A stretch of DNA of 64,000 bases from Streptomyces marispadix (lineage in GTDB: Bacteria; Actinomycetota; Actinomycetes; Streptomycetales; Streptomycetaceae), in assembly GCF_022524345.1 (NCBI RefSeq), contig NZ_JAKWJU010000002.1:868001-932000 (forward strand). The letters are read 5' to 3'. Shown piece after piece: positions 36,943 to 45,450 of the stretch (positions are counted from its first letter, which is position 1; every line of letters begins with the position of its first letter). The translations under genes were made by a program, and so were the position numbers. The notes under the pieces were generated by a model, which did no database searches, was not told the origin of the DNA, and was given only the letters and a program-made list of their open reading frames with translations.

Positions 36943-38372
36943 CGCAGCTCCCGTTTCATCAGCTTGCCCATGTCGTTGCGCGGCAGCGACTCACGGAAGC
37001 GCACCACGCGGGGCCTCTTGTGCGGCGAGAGCTGACGTGCCACATGGTCGGCCAGCTCCTGCTCCCCGGGGGTACGCGCTCCCGGCACGATCCAGGCGAC
37101 GATGCGTTCGCCGAGGTCGTCGTCGCTCTCGCCGGTCACGGCGGCCTCGGCCACATCGGGGTGCTCCAGCAGCACGTTCTCGATCTCGCCCGCCCCGATC
37201 TTGTATCCGCCGCTCTTGATGATGTCCGTGGCCTTGCGGCCGACGATCCGCACATAGCCGTCGGGGTCGCGGGTGGCGATGTCGCCCGTACGGAACCAGC
37301 CGCCGTCGAAGGCTTCCGCGGTGGCGTCGGGCCGGTTGAGGTACTCGGTGAACAGATTCCGTCCGCGGACCTGGATCTCCCCCACCGTCTCGCCGTCCCA
37401 GGCTTTGACGGGCCGCCCGTCCTCGTCGACGATCCGCAACTCGACTCCGTCCAGCGGCAGTCCGACGGTGCCGGGGCGGCGCTCACCGTCGGCGCGCACG
37501 CTGGTGTTCATCAGCGTCTCCGTCATGCCGTACCGCTCGACGATGCGCTGCCCCGTCGCGGCCGCGATCCGCTCGTGGTCGTGCACGGGCAGCGCCGCCG
37601 AGCCCGACACCAGCAGCCGCGCACCGGCCAGCGCCTTGGCCAACCGCCCGTCGGTGCCGACCTCTTCGGCGATGCGGTGGTACATCGTCGGTACGCCGAA
37701 GAGCATCGTGCCGTCGCCTTCGAGCGCCCTGCGTACGCCGTCGGTGGAGAAGCGCCCGAGGTGCCGTACGGTGCCGCCGCGGCGCAGCGGACCGAGAATT
37801 CCCAGGATGAGCCCGTGCACATGGAAGAGCGGCAGCCCGTGCACGAGGACGTCGTCCTCCGTCCACTGCCAGGCGTCCCGCAGCGCGTCCAGCGTGGTGG
37901 CCAGGGCGCGCCGCGGCAGCACGGTGCCCTTGGGCGGCCCTGTGGTGCCCGAGGTGTAGACGATCAACGCGGGGGCTTCCTCGTCCCCCTCGGCGGGCAG
38001 CGGCAGCATGGTGGACGGCGGCGCGGTGTCGATGCCGGTACGGGGCAGCGCGGCGAGCGCGTCGGGAAGCTGGGCGTCGGGCTCGGCGAGTACGAGGCCG
38101 GGCTCGCTGTCGCCGACGATATGGGCGAGTTCGCGCTCCCCGGTCTTCGGATTGACCGGTACGAGGGGTGCTCCCGCGAGCAGCGCGGCGACCAGCGCCA
38201 CACAGGTCTCCATGGTGGGCGTGGCCCATACGGCGACCCTGCGGCCGGGGGTGAGTTCCGCCGCGAGCGCGCCCGCGACGTCCGCGAGCTCGGCGTAGGT
38301 GAGCGACTGGTCGCCGAATCGCAGTGCGGGCTTCGCGGTCGGGTTGCTCAACGCCGGGATGAGGGTGGACAC
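36939..38372 (-). CDS. matB: Malonyl-CoA synthetase (MatB-type acyl-CoA ligase)
   Basis: 477 residues from a GTG preceded by GCGAGGAGAGC. An AMP-forming ligase: P-loop YTSGTTGPPKGTVLPRRAL, ERYGMTETLMNTSVRADGE (A5 region), GWFRTGDIA, and the C-terminal KSGGYKIGAGEIE with the hinge, ending RNDMGKLMKREL with the catalytic Lys. The whole sequence closely resembles what I recall of S. coelicolor MatB, which makes malonyl-CoA from malonate, CoA and ATP. It feeds precursors for fatty acid or polyketide synthesis and is coupled to the carboxyltransferase gene. Confidence 0.9.
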   Translation of the reverse strand: MSTLIPALSNPTAKPALRFGDQSLTYAELADVAGALAAELTPGRRVAVWATPTMETCVALVAALLAGAPLVPVNPKTGERELAHIVGDSEPGLVLAEPDAQLPDALAALPRTGIDTAPPSTMLPLPAEGDEEAPALIVYTSGTTGPPKGTVLPRRALATTLDALRDAWQWTEDDVLVHGLPLFHVHGLILGILGPLRRGGTVRHLGRFSTDGVRRALEGDGTMLFGVPTMYHRIAEEVGTDGRLAKALAGARLLVSGSAALPVHDHERIAAATGQRIVERYGMTETLMNTSVRADGERRPGTVGLPLDGVELRIVDEDGRPVKAWDGETVGEIQVRGRNLFTEYLNRPDATAEAFDGGWFRTGDIATRDPDGYVRIVGRKATDIIKSGGYKIGAGEIENVLLEHPDVAEAAVTGESDDDLGERIVAWIVPGARTPGEQELADHVARQLSPHKRPRVVRFRESLPRNDMGKLMKRELR

Positions 38373-38623
38373 GGGGCTCTCCTCGCAGTCTTGCTCGCTG
38401 GGTCTGCTCGCTCGGCCGGGAACGGTCGTGCACGATCGTCCGCCGTCACGGTGTCCGGACCGCGCCCGGACCGCCCGTCGGCGCAGACGTCCGGCGCCCG
38501 GCAACGGCGACCGCACTGGCCGGACGCGTCGTGCACGGTGACGTAGTACCCGGTGACGCGGTCCCCATGGAGGCACCCGTCGAGGAACCGCCGGGTGACC
38601 ACGGGTGTAGGGACATCGCGGCA
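38373..38623. other. Long upstream region of matB
   Basis: Part of a 416-bp gap between divergent matB and the GntR-type regulator. It contains no supported gene; short frames here have no recognisable product. If matB transcription starts near the operator-like sites at 38624-38735, its mRNA would have a 5' leader of over 200 nt. Confidence 0.35.
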
Positions 38624-38735
38624 CAATGGTCAAGTGGCTGAACCAATGTGCGCCCACGCCCCGGAGCTGTCAATGGGGCGGGAGCAAATTGGCCCGGCCA
38701 CTTTTCCACCGAACCGCCGAGCCATTGGTCCATTG
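38624..38735. promoter_or_regulatory. CATTGGT-type inverted sites, candidate FadR/GntR operators
   Basis: Variants of one motif are present: ACCAATG at 38642-38648 (complement CATTGGT), CATTGGTCCATTG at 38723-38735, and weaker CAATGGT (38624) and CAATGGG (38670). The G+C content drops here. Position between divergent matB and the regulator fits autoregulated operators. Confidence 0.45.
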
Positions 38736-38788
38736 ATCCGCGGTGTTAGTCTCCAGGGCCGTACACCATGGGGGCCTAGGGGGCAGCG

Positions 38789-39502
38789 ATGACCGACGAC
38801 GCACTGCGGCCGATGGCCCGCCCGCGCCTGTACGAGCAGGTCCTGGAACGCCTGCGCGCATACGCCGTCGATCATGAACTGCGCTCGGGCGACCGGCTGC
38901 CGCCCGAGCGCGAACTGGCCCAGCGTCTCGGCGTCAGCCGCTCCTCCGTCAAGCAGGCCGTGGTCGTGCTGGAGGTACAGGGACTCGTCGAGACACGGCA
39001 CGGCGGCGGCACCTATCTGGTACGCGACACCCTCGACGCCGAGCCGGTGGACAGACTCGTCGACCGCCGTCGCCGCCTCCCCGACGTGCTGGAGGCTCGC
39101 GAGGCGCTGGAGACCAAGCTCGCCGAACTGGCCGCGGAACGCCGCAGCGACGAGGATCTGGAAGCGATGCGCTCCGCCCTGCGGGACATGGAGGCGGACA
39201 TCCACTCGGGCGGCCACGGAGTCGACGGCGACCGCCGCTTCCACGCCGCCGTCACGGCCGCCGGACACAGCACGCTGCTCGCCGAGTTCATGGGGTCGAT
39301 CGCCGAGTCCGTCGCGGAGAGCCGCAACGAGTCGCTGCGCCAGCCCGGCCGCCCCCCTCGCTCCCTGGACCAGCACGCCCGCATCCTGGCCGCCATCGAA
39401 CGCGGCGACCCGAAGGCCGCAGCGGCGGCCATGCGCCGTCATGTCCGTACGGTCGCCAAGGTCCGCCTGCTGGAGTGGAACCCCGACGAGCAGGCCGAGT
39501 AG
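38789..39502 (+). CDS. FadR-subfamily GntR transcriptional regulator
   Basis: 237 residues. The winged HTH occupies about 12-80: LYEQVLERLRAYAVD, LRSGDRLPPERELAQRLGVS, RSSVKQAVVVLEVQGLVETR, HGGGTYLV. The all-helical FCD ligand domain has EAREALETKLAELAAERR, HAAVTAAGHSTLLAEFM (His ligand) and HARILAAIERGDPKAAAAAM. FCD domains bind small carboxylates through a metal. Being divergent from matB and the carboxyltransferase, it is most simply a malonate-responsive regulator (MatR-like); this is inferred. A hairpin follows 4 nt after the stop. Confidence 0.88.
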   Translation: MTDDALRPMARPRLYEQVLERLRAYAVDHELRSGDRLPPERELAQRLGVSRSSVKQAVVVLEVQGLVETRHGGGTYLVRDTLDAEPVDRLVDRRRRLPDVLEAREALETKLAELAAERRSDEDLEAMRSALRDMEADIHSGGHGVDGDRRFHAAVTAAGHSTLLAEFMGSIAESVAESRNESLRQPGRPPRSLDQHARILAAIERGDPKAAAAAMRRHVRTVAKVRLLEWNPDEQAE

Positions 39503-39505
39503 ACA

Positions 39506-39528
39506 GAGCAGCCAGGACGCGGCTGCTC
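39506..39528 (+). terminator. Hairpin terminator after GntR-type gene
   Basis: GAGCAGCC (39506-39513) and GGCTGCTC (39521-39528) form a perfect 8-bp stem with a 7-nt loop, directly after the regulator stop and before the convergent amidase end. No T-run. Confidence 0.6.
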
Positions 39529-39634
39529 AGGCGGCTCGGCTTCCGGCCGCCCGTAGCCCGTTGGCTCGCCCGTCCCGCTTGCTCCGCACCGACTCCCCTG
39601 CCGCCAGGCCGACTTCGCGCCCCCCGCTCACGAC

Positions 39635-41107
39635 TCAGTCCAGCAGCGCCGGCCGCGCCCGCTCCACCCAGCGCGTCTCACGCTCGTACGCGTGGGCCAG
39701 CCGCAGCAGTCCGAGGTCGTCTCCGTGCCTGCCGACCAACTGCACGCCCATGGGCAGACCTTCAGGGCCGAACCCCGCGGGCATCCCGATCACCGGCACA
39801 CCCGCCAGCGTCCAGGGCACGACCGTCTCCATCCAGCGGTGATACGTGTCCATCTCGCGGCCGCCGACCCGCTCCGGCCAGTGCGTCTCCTTGTCGAAGG
39901 GGAACACCTGGGCGGCCGGGGCGAGGACGTAGTCGTGCTCGCCGAGGAAGCTCCGCAGTGCCTCGAACCAGCGGTCGCGGGCTTCCGCCGCCGTCGCGAC
40001 GTCGAGGGCGCCGAGCGGCAGTCCGCGCTCGATCTCCCAGACGGCCTCCGGCTTCATCAGGCTGCGCGTACCGGGGTCGGCGTAGAGATCGTGCCGCTCC
40101 AGGTTCGCCCACCAGCGCCATGTCAGAAACGTCCGCCAGATCTCCTCGGGAGGGAAGTCCGGCCGCGCCTCGACGACTTCGCACCCCAGCCTCTCGAACG
40201 CGGCGAAGGACGAGCGGCACACCTCCAGCACCCCCGGCTCGGTCGCCAGACGGCCGCCCCAGTCGCCGGTCCACGCGATCCGCGTGCCCCGGAAGGCACC
40301 TTCGGGACGGTCGAGGTACTCCGGCCACGAGCCGGGCCCCGACGTGGGCCCCCACGGCTGCGCCGCAGACGAAGACGCGGCCAGCGGCGCGCTCGGATCG
40401 GGCCCCGCCATCACCGACAGCAGCCTCGCCAGGTCCGCCGTCGTACGTGCCATGGGCCCCGCCGTGCCGAGCTGCGCGGTGAAGCCGGGCGAGGGCACGA
40501 CGCCCCAACTCGGGCGCATCCCGAGGACGTTGTTGAAGGCCGCCGGGTTGCGCAGCGACCCCATGTAGTCGCTGCCGTCGGCCACCGGCAGCATCCGCAG
40601 CGCGAGCGCCGCCGCCGCGCCTCCGCTGCTGCCGCCCGCCGTGCGGGACGGGTCGTAGGCGTTCCCAGTCGTGCCCCATACGTCGTTGTACGTCTGCGAA
40701 CCCAGCCCGAACTCGGGGGTGTTCGTCTTGCCGATCACCACGGCGCCCGCCGCCTTGACGCGCTCGACCAGCAGCGCGTCCTGCCGCCCCACGCGGTCCC
40801 GGTAAAGCGGCGAGCCCTCCGTCCACGGCAGCCCCTCGGCCTCGGTCAGGTCCTTCACGGCGTGCGGGAAACCGTGCAGCGGGCCCGGCCGTTCGCCGCG
40901 CCGTAGCCGCTCGCCGAGCTGTTCGTCGCGCTCGCGCGCCTGCCGCAGGGAGACCTCCGGGTCCTGCATGCCGACGATCGCGTTGACGTGAGGGTTCATG
41001 GCGGCGATGTGGTCCAGATACGCCTCCATCACCTCTACGCACGTCACGCGGCGGTCGGCGACGGCACACGACAACTCCCGCGCGTCCCACGAGACGATCT
41101 CCTGCAC
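39635..41107 (-). CDS. Amidase-signature family enzyme
   Basis: 490 residues from a GTG with GCGAGGAGCC upstream. The Ser-cisSer-Lys amidase signature is complete: Lys in GFPHAVKDLTEAEG, the Gly/Ser-rich stretch TAGGSSGGAAAALALRM with the cis-Ser, and the nucleophile Ser region GSDYMGSLRNPAAFNNVLG. The C-terminal VPVIGMPAGFGPEGLPMGVQ is typical of amidases that hydrolyse small amides. It is not GatA by context (no gatB/gatC nearby). An amide- or nitrile-derived substrate is possible but unproven. It lies beside an amidohydrolase on the same strand. Confidence 0.88.
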   Translation of the reverse strand: MQEIVSWDARELSCAVADRRVTCVEVMEAYLDHIAAMNPHVNAIVGMQDPEVSLRQARERDEQLGERLRRGERPGPLHGFPHAVKDLTEAEGLPWTEGSPLYRDRVGRQDALLVERVKAAGAVVIGKTNTPEFGLGSQTYNDVWGTTGNAYDPSRTAGGSSGGAAAALALRMLPVADGSDYMGSLRNPAAFNNVLGMRPSWGVVPSPGFTAQLGTAGPMARTTADLARLLSVMAGPDPSAPLAASSSAAQPWGPTSGPGSWPEYLDRPEGAFRGTRIAWTGDWGGRLATEPGVLEVCRSSFAAFERLGCEVVEARPDFPPEEIWRTFLTWRWWANLERHDLYADPGTRSLMKPEAVWEIERGLPLGALDVATAAEARDRWFEALRSFLGEHDYVLAPAAQVFPFDKETHWPERVGGREMDTYHRWMETVVPWTLAGVPVIGMPAGFGPEGLPMGVQLVGRHGDDLGLLRLAHAYERETRWVERARPALLD

Positions 41108-41288
41108 GGCGGCTCCTCGCTCTCCCGGTACGGCCGATACGACTGCCCGTGGACGGACATGCACACGCCGGGACTCGAACCGGGCCCGGCCCGCCCCTGA
41201 CGGCGGGACGGACCGGCGGCGGCTCCGACCGGCCACCGTTCACAACCCCGGACCGTCCCGGCCACGACAGCGACCCCGGCCTGTCGCC

Positions 41289-42401
41289 CTACTTGACGAT
41301 CCGCCCCCGCAGCACGACGTGCCGCGGGTCCCCCAGCACCCGTACATCGCGTCGCGGGTCCTCCCCGAACACCAGCAGATCCGCCGGGGCGCCCTCCTCC
41401 AGGCCGGGCCGCCCGAGCCACCGCCGTGCGCCCCACGTCGCGGCCGACACCGCCTCGGCGGCCGGGATTCCGGCGGTGACCAGCTCGGCGACCTCGGCGG
41501 CCACCAGCCCGTGCGCGAGCGAACCCCCGGCGTCGGTCCCGGTGTAGACGGGGATGCCCGCGTCGTAGGCGGCGCGCACCGTCTCGTAGCGGCGTTCGTG
41601 GAGCCGGAGCATGTGCTCCGACCAGCGCGGATATCTCACGCCGCCCTCCGCGAGCTGCGGGAACGTGGCCGTGTTGACGAGGGTCGGGACGATGGCGACG
41701 CCGCGCTCGGCGAAGAGCGGGACGGTCTCCTCGGTGAGGCCCGTCGCATGCTCGATGCAGTCGATGCCCGCCTCGACGAGGTCCCGCAGCGAGTCCTCCG
41801 CGAAGCAGTGGGCCGTGACCCTCGCGCCTTCCTCGTGTGCCGCGGCGATGGCCTCGTCCAGTGCCCAGCGCGGCCAGCACGCGGCGAGGTCGCCCTCCCC
41901 GCGGTCGATCCAGTCGCCGACGAGCTTCACCCAGCCGTCGCCGCGCCTCGCCTCGCGCCGCACATAGGCGGCAAGGTCGCCGGGCTCGATCTCGTGCGCG
42001 TAGTTGCGGATGTAGCGCTTGGTACGGGCGATGTGCCGGCCGGCGCGGATGATGCGCGGCAGGTCCTCGCGGTCGTCGATCCAGCGGGTGTCGGACGGGG
42101 AACCGGCGTCGCGCAACAGCAGCGCCCCGGCCTCACGTTCGGTGAGGGCCTGCTTCTCGCTCGTCGACTCGTCCACGGGGCCCTGCTGGTCGAGGCCGAC
42201 GTGACAGTGCGCGTCGACGAGACCTGGAAGCACCCAGCCCTGGACGGTGGCGGTGTCACGGGCCGCCCGCGAGGCGGAGCCAGTCGGTCGCTCGAAGGTG
42301 ATGCGGCCGTCCACCGCCCACAGTTCGTCCCGTATGTCCTCGGGCCCGGCAAGCACGGGCCCCTTGATGTGGAGGATCCGGAGATCGCCGCGGTCGCTCA
42401 T
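41289..42401 (-). CDS. Metal-dependent amidohydrolase (imidazolonepropionase/prolidase-like)
   Basis: 370 residues. It has a composite beta-sandwich plus TIM barrel. The metal site begins with GLVDAHCHVGLD (HxH), continues with VKLVGDWIDRG, where a carboxylated Lys may sit, TAHCFAEDSLRDL and CIEHATGL (His ligands), and YTGTDAGGSLAHGL (Asp). Members hydrolyse cyclic amides, peptides or organophosphates; this type is often annotated as imidazolonepropionase-like. ATG 42401 (MSDRGDL) was preferred to a GTG nine bases earlier; neither has a strong ribosome-binding site. It ends 181 bp from the amidase gene. Confidence 0.85.
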   Translation of the reverse strand: MSDRGDLRILHIKGPVLAGPEDIRDELWAVDGRITFERPTGSASRAARDTATVQGWVLPGLVDAHCHVGLDQQGPVDESTSEKQALTEREAGALLLRDAGSPSDTRWIDDREDLPRIIRAGRHIARTKRYIRNYAHEIEPGDLAAYVRREARRGDGWVKLVGDWIDRGEGDLAACWPRWALDEAIAAAHEEGARVTAHCFAEDSLRDLVEAGIDCIEHATGLTEETVPLFAERGVAIVPTLVNTATFPQLAEGGVRYPRWSEHMLRLHERRYETVRAAYDAGIPVYTGTDAGGSLAHGLVAAEVAELVTAGIPAAEAVSAATWGARRWLGRPGLEEGAPADLLVFGEDPRRDVRVLGDPRHVVLRGRIVK

Positions 42402-42822
42402 GCCTGGCACTCTATTGGCCCCCGCACCCGTCGCCGCACCCGCTCGGGCAGGGCTTTACGCTTCCCACGGGTACACACGGTGGCGATCTCATCGCATAGG
42501 CGAGAGAAAAGATGCGACATCGAAGCGATTGCTGGAGAATACATTTCCGCGGCTATGAAGAGTGTAGCTTCCCGTATTCTTCTGCCCGCTTTCCGCTTCT
42601 TTAAACGCTAAGATTTCCAGTGGTTATCATGGCGTAATTCGCCCCTGGTTCATGGTCGTTACGGCAGTGTGACGGACTCCACAGGACGCCTGTTGTGCCC
42701 AGGAAAGTACTGATATACATGGGCGAAACGCACCTCCTGACCGCACGTGCGCGCCTGCGCGCGATAGCACAGGACCCCCCTGTCGCGTAACCCCGTCCCG
42801 CCGTGCGTTTTCAGAATCTGCT
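42402..42822. other. A+T-rich intergenic region upstream of ectA
   Basis: About 430 bp between divergent genes, with markedly lower G+C than the surroundings, especially 42500-42680. Two related phrases, GGTTATCATGGCGTAA (42622) and GGTTCATGGTCGTTA (42648), form a direct repeat that could be a regulator site for osmotic control. No gene was supported. Confidence 0.4.
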
Positions 42823-42839
42823 GGGTAAATTTAATACCC
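42823..42839 (+). promoter_or_regulatory. ectA promoter -10 region within GGGTA/TACCC palindrome
   Basis: The 17 nt immediately before the ectA ATG have matching arms GGGTA and TACCC around AAATTTAA. The hexamer TAAATT (42826-42831) is a good -10 box and would start RNA at or next to the ATG, with no room for a ribosome-binding site. This suggests a leaderless ectA mRNA, and possibly an operator overlapping the promoter. Confidence 0.5.
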
Positions 42840-43418
42840 ATGACCGCCGCACAAGCAGACCATGCACGTGCCCACAGCGATTTCCAGGAAATGCCGGAAG
42901 GGCTGACGCTCGACGCTCCACGGCTGGAGGACGGGGCGGCGCTCTGGCGCATCGCCCGCGACTCCCGGACGCTCGATCTCAACTCTTCCTACAGCTACCT
43001 GCTGTGGTGCCGCGACTTCGCCGCCACCTCCGTGGTGGCGCGTGACGCGGGCGGTGAGCCGGTCGGCTTCATCACCGGCTACGTACGCCCCGCGCGCCCT
43101 CGGACGCTGGTCGTCTGGCAGGTCGCCGTCGACGAGGCGGCACGCGGCCGGGGACTGGCAGCGGCGATGCTCGACGGGCTCTGCGCCCGTACGGCTCGGG
43201 AACTGGGGACCGACAGGGTCGAGACCACGGTCACCCCGGACAACACCCCCTCCAACCGCCTCTTCACCTCCTTCGCGGAGCGTCACGGCGCGGCGACGGA
43301 GAAGGAGGTGCTCTTCGAGGCCGGGGTGTTCCCCGAGAGCGGTCACGAGCCGGAAGTGCTGTACCGGATCGGCCCGTTGGTGTCGATGAGCGGCACGGCG
43401 CCACTGTCCGCGCGCTGA
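42840..43418 (+). CDS. ectA: L-2,4-diaminobutyrate acetyltransferase EctA
   Basis: 192 residues with a GNAT fold: LTLDAPRLEDGAALWRIARD, LDLNSSYSYLLWCRDFAATS (a hallmark of EctA), VGFITGYVRPARPRTLVVWQ, and the acetyl-CoA loop VDEAARGRGLAAAMLDGL. The segment TPDNTPSNRLFTSFAERHGA is also EctA-specific. It acetylates diaminobutyrate, the second step of ectoine synthesis. It is followed by ectB, ectC and ectD in the standard order. The 172-nt spacer to ectB is long but holds no other gene. Confidence 0.97.
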   Translation: MTAAQADHARAHSDFQEMPEGLTLDAPRLEDGAALWRIARDSRTLDLNSSYSYLLWCRDFAATSVVARDAGGEPVGFITGYVRPARPRTLVVWQVAVDEAARGRGLAAAMLDGLCARTARELGTDRVETTVTPDNTPSNRLFTSFAERHGAATEKEVLFEAGVFPESGHEPEVLYRIGPLVSMSGTAPLSAR

Positions 43419-43590
43419 ACCCGCGTGCTCAAGGTGCCGTCTCCGCACCGCGGTTCCCCCGGACCGTACCCGGTTTCCGCACTTCCGCGACCGATCCGCG
43501 ACCCCCCGATCCGCAACCACTGACCGACCTCCCGAACCTCCCACCCCCACAAGCTTCCTCAAGCACGCGACTCACTCCCAGGAGCATGCC

Positions 43591-44859
43591 GTGACCATCA
43601 CCCAGCCCGACCTCAGTGTCTTCGAGACCGTCGAGTCCGAAGTCCGCAGCTACTGCCGCGGCTGGCCCACGATCTTCGACCGGGCCCAGGGCTCACACAT
43701 GTACGACGAGGACGGTCACACGTATCTCGACTTCTTCGCCGGAGCCGGGACCCTCAACTACGGCCACAACAACCCGGTGCTGAAACGCGCGCTGCTGGAC
43801 TACCTGGAGCGTGACGGGGTCGTACACGGCCTGGACATGAGCACCACGGCCAAGCGGGCCTTCCTGGAGACCTTCCAGGAGAAGATCCTCCAGCCCCGCG
43901 GCATGGACCACAAGGTGATGTTCCCGGGCCCGACCGGCACCAACGCCGTGGAGGCCGCGCTGAAGCTGGCGCGCAAGGTCAAGGGCCGTGAGGCCATCGT
44001 CTCGTTCACCAACGCCTTCCACGGCATGTCGCTGGGCTCGCTCGCCGTCACCGGCAACGCCTTCAAGCGCGCCGGCGCGGGCATCCCGCTGGTGCACGGG
44101 ACGCCGATGCCCTTCGACGACTATCTGGGCGGCGCCACCGACGACTTCATCTGGTTCGAGCGGCTGCTGGAGGACCAGGGCTCCGGCCTCAACAAGCCCG
44201 CGGCCGTCATCGTCGAGACCGTCCAGGGCGAGGGCGGCATCAACGTCGCACGCGCCGAGTGGCTGCGCGCCCTGTCCGACCTGTGCGAGCGGCACGACAT
44301 GCTGCTCATCGTCGACGACATCCAGATGGGCTGTGGCCGCACCGGTGCCTTCTTCTCGTTCGAGGAGGCGGGCATCAAGCCGGACATCATCACGCTTTCG
44401 AAGTCGATCGGCGGCTACGGACTGCCGCTCGCCCTCACGCTGTTCAAGCCCGAGCTCGACGTGTGGGAGCCGGGCGAGCACAACGGCACGTTCCGCGGCA
44501 ACAATCCGGCCTTCGTGACGGCCACCGCCGCGTTCGAGACGTACTGGACCGACAGCCAGATGGAGAAGCAGACCCTCTCGCGCGGCGAGCAGGTCGAGGC
44601 GGTGCTGCGTGCCATCTCCGAGGAACACGCCGACGACGTCGCGGACTTCCGCGGCCGCGGCCTCGTCTGGGGCCTGGAGTTCCACGACAAGGACCGTGCG
44701 AACGCCGTCGCCAAGCGCGCCTTCGAACTCGGTCTGCTCATCGAGACCTCGGGTCCGGAAAGCGAGGTCGTGAAGCTCCTTCCGGCGCTTACGATCACTC
44801 CCGAGGAACTGGACGAGGGCCTGCGTGTGCTGGCACGGGCGGTGCGTGAGACCGCCTAG
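43591..44859 (+). CDS. ectB: Diaminobutyrate-2-oxoglutarate transaminase EctB
   Basis: 422 residues from a GTG with CCCAGGAGCATGCC upstream. A class III PLP aminotransferase: [18 protein letters not shown] near the N-terminus, [48 protein letters not shown], and [20 protein letters not shown] followed by [17 protein letters not shown] with the Schiff-base Lys. It converts aspartate semialdehyde to diaminobutyrate, the first committed step of ectoine synthesis. Confidence 0.97.
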   Translation: MTITQPDLSVFETVESEVRSYCRGWPTIFDRAQGSHMYDEDGHTYLDFFAGAGTLNYGHNNPVLKRALLDYLERDGVVHGLDMSTTAKRAFLETFQEKILQPRGMDHKVMFPGPTGTNAVEAALKLARKVKGREAIVSFTNAFHGMSLGSLAVTGNAFKRAGAGIPLVHGTPMPFDDYLGGATDDFIWFERLLEDQGSGLNKPAAVIVETVQGEGGINVARAEWLRALSDLCERHDMLLIVDDIQMGCGRTGAFFSFEEAGIKPDIITLSKSIGGYGLPLALTLFKPELDVWEPGEHNGTFRGNNPAFVTATAAFETYWTDSQMEKQTLSRGEQVEAVLRAISEEHADDVADFRGRGLVWGLEFHDKDRANAVAKRAFELGLLIETSGPESEVVKLLPALTITPEELDEGLRVLARAVRETA

Positions 44860-44874
44860 CCCGCCCCCGCTCAC

Positions 44875-44904
44875 GGCCCGCTCCGGTTGCGACCGGGGCG
44901 GGCC
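44875..44904 (+). other. Stable hairpin in ectB-ectC spacer
   Basis: GGCCCGCTCCGGT (44875-44887) pairs with ACCGGGGCGGGCC (44892-44904) through 13 pairs, one of them U-G, around a TGCG tetraloop. There is no T-tract, so RNA processing or transcript stability, or partial attenuation between ectB and ectC, is more likely than full termination. Confidence 0.55.
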
Positions 44905-44939
44905 GCCCCCGTAATGAAGAGAGAAAGGTACGTCAGAAC

Positions 44940-45341
44940 GTGATTGTTCGTTCTTTCAAGGACATCGAGAACACCGAGCGACACATCAAGTCCGCATCCG
45001 GCACCTGGGAAAGCAAGCGGATCGTGCTGGCGAAGGAGCGCGCCGGCTTCTCCCTGCACGAGACCGTGCTGTACGCCGGGACGGAGACTTCCATGTGGTA
45101 CGCCAACCACATCGAAGCCGTACTCTGCGTAGAGGGCGAGTCCGAACTCACCAACGATGAGACTGGTGAGAAGCATCTGATCACCCCCGGCACCATGTAT
45201 CTGCTCGACGGGCACGAGAAGCACACAATGCGCCCGATTACCGACTTCCGGTGCATCTGTGTCTTCAATCCGCCCGTAACGGGCCGGGAAGATCACGACG
45301 AGAACGGCGTCTACCCGCTTCTCACCGAGCCTGACGACTGA
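44940..45341 (+). CDS. ectC: L-ectoine synthase EctC
   Basis: 133 residues from a GTG ([20 protein letters not shown]). A small cupin: [59 protein letters not shown], then [19 protein letters not shown]. It cyclises N-gamma-acetyl-diaminobutyrate to ectoine using iron. The upstream GAGAGAAAGG is the ribosome-binding region. Length and motifs are canonical. Confidence 0.98.
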   Translation: MIVRSFKDIENTERHIKSASGTWESKRIVLAKERAGFSLHETVLYAGTETSMWYANHIEAVLCVEGESELTNDETGEKHLITPGTMYLLDGHEKHTMRPITDFRCICVFNPPVTGREDHDENGVYPLLTEPDD

Positions 45342-45450
45342 GCCGACAAGGCTCGGCCTGCGCAGGCCGGTCCGGCGGTTCCGCCCGCCCGCGGCTCACG
45401 GCCGCTCGCCCATCTGACAGGGCCGTACGAGAGGAGAGGAAGGCAACACC

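Noticed and set aside
39475..40482. 335-codon plus-strand ORF overlapping the amidase gene
   Set aside because: Pro/Arg/Ser-rich shadow of the amidase frame with no domain and no ribosome-binding site.
41164..41192. tRNA T-arm-like sequence (GGTTCGAGTCC on the minus strand)
   Set aside because: It matches a T-loop phrase, but the stem has a mismatch and there is no D-arm, anticodon arm or acceptor stem at the right spacing. At most a chance match or tRNA relic.
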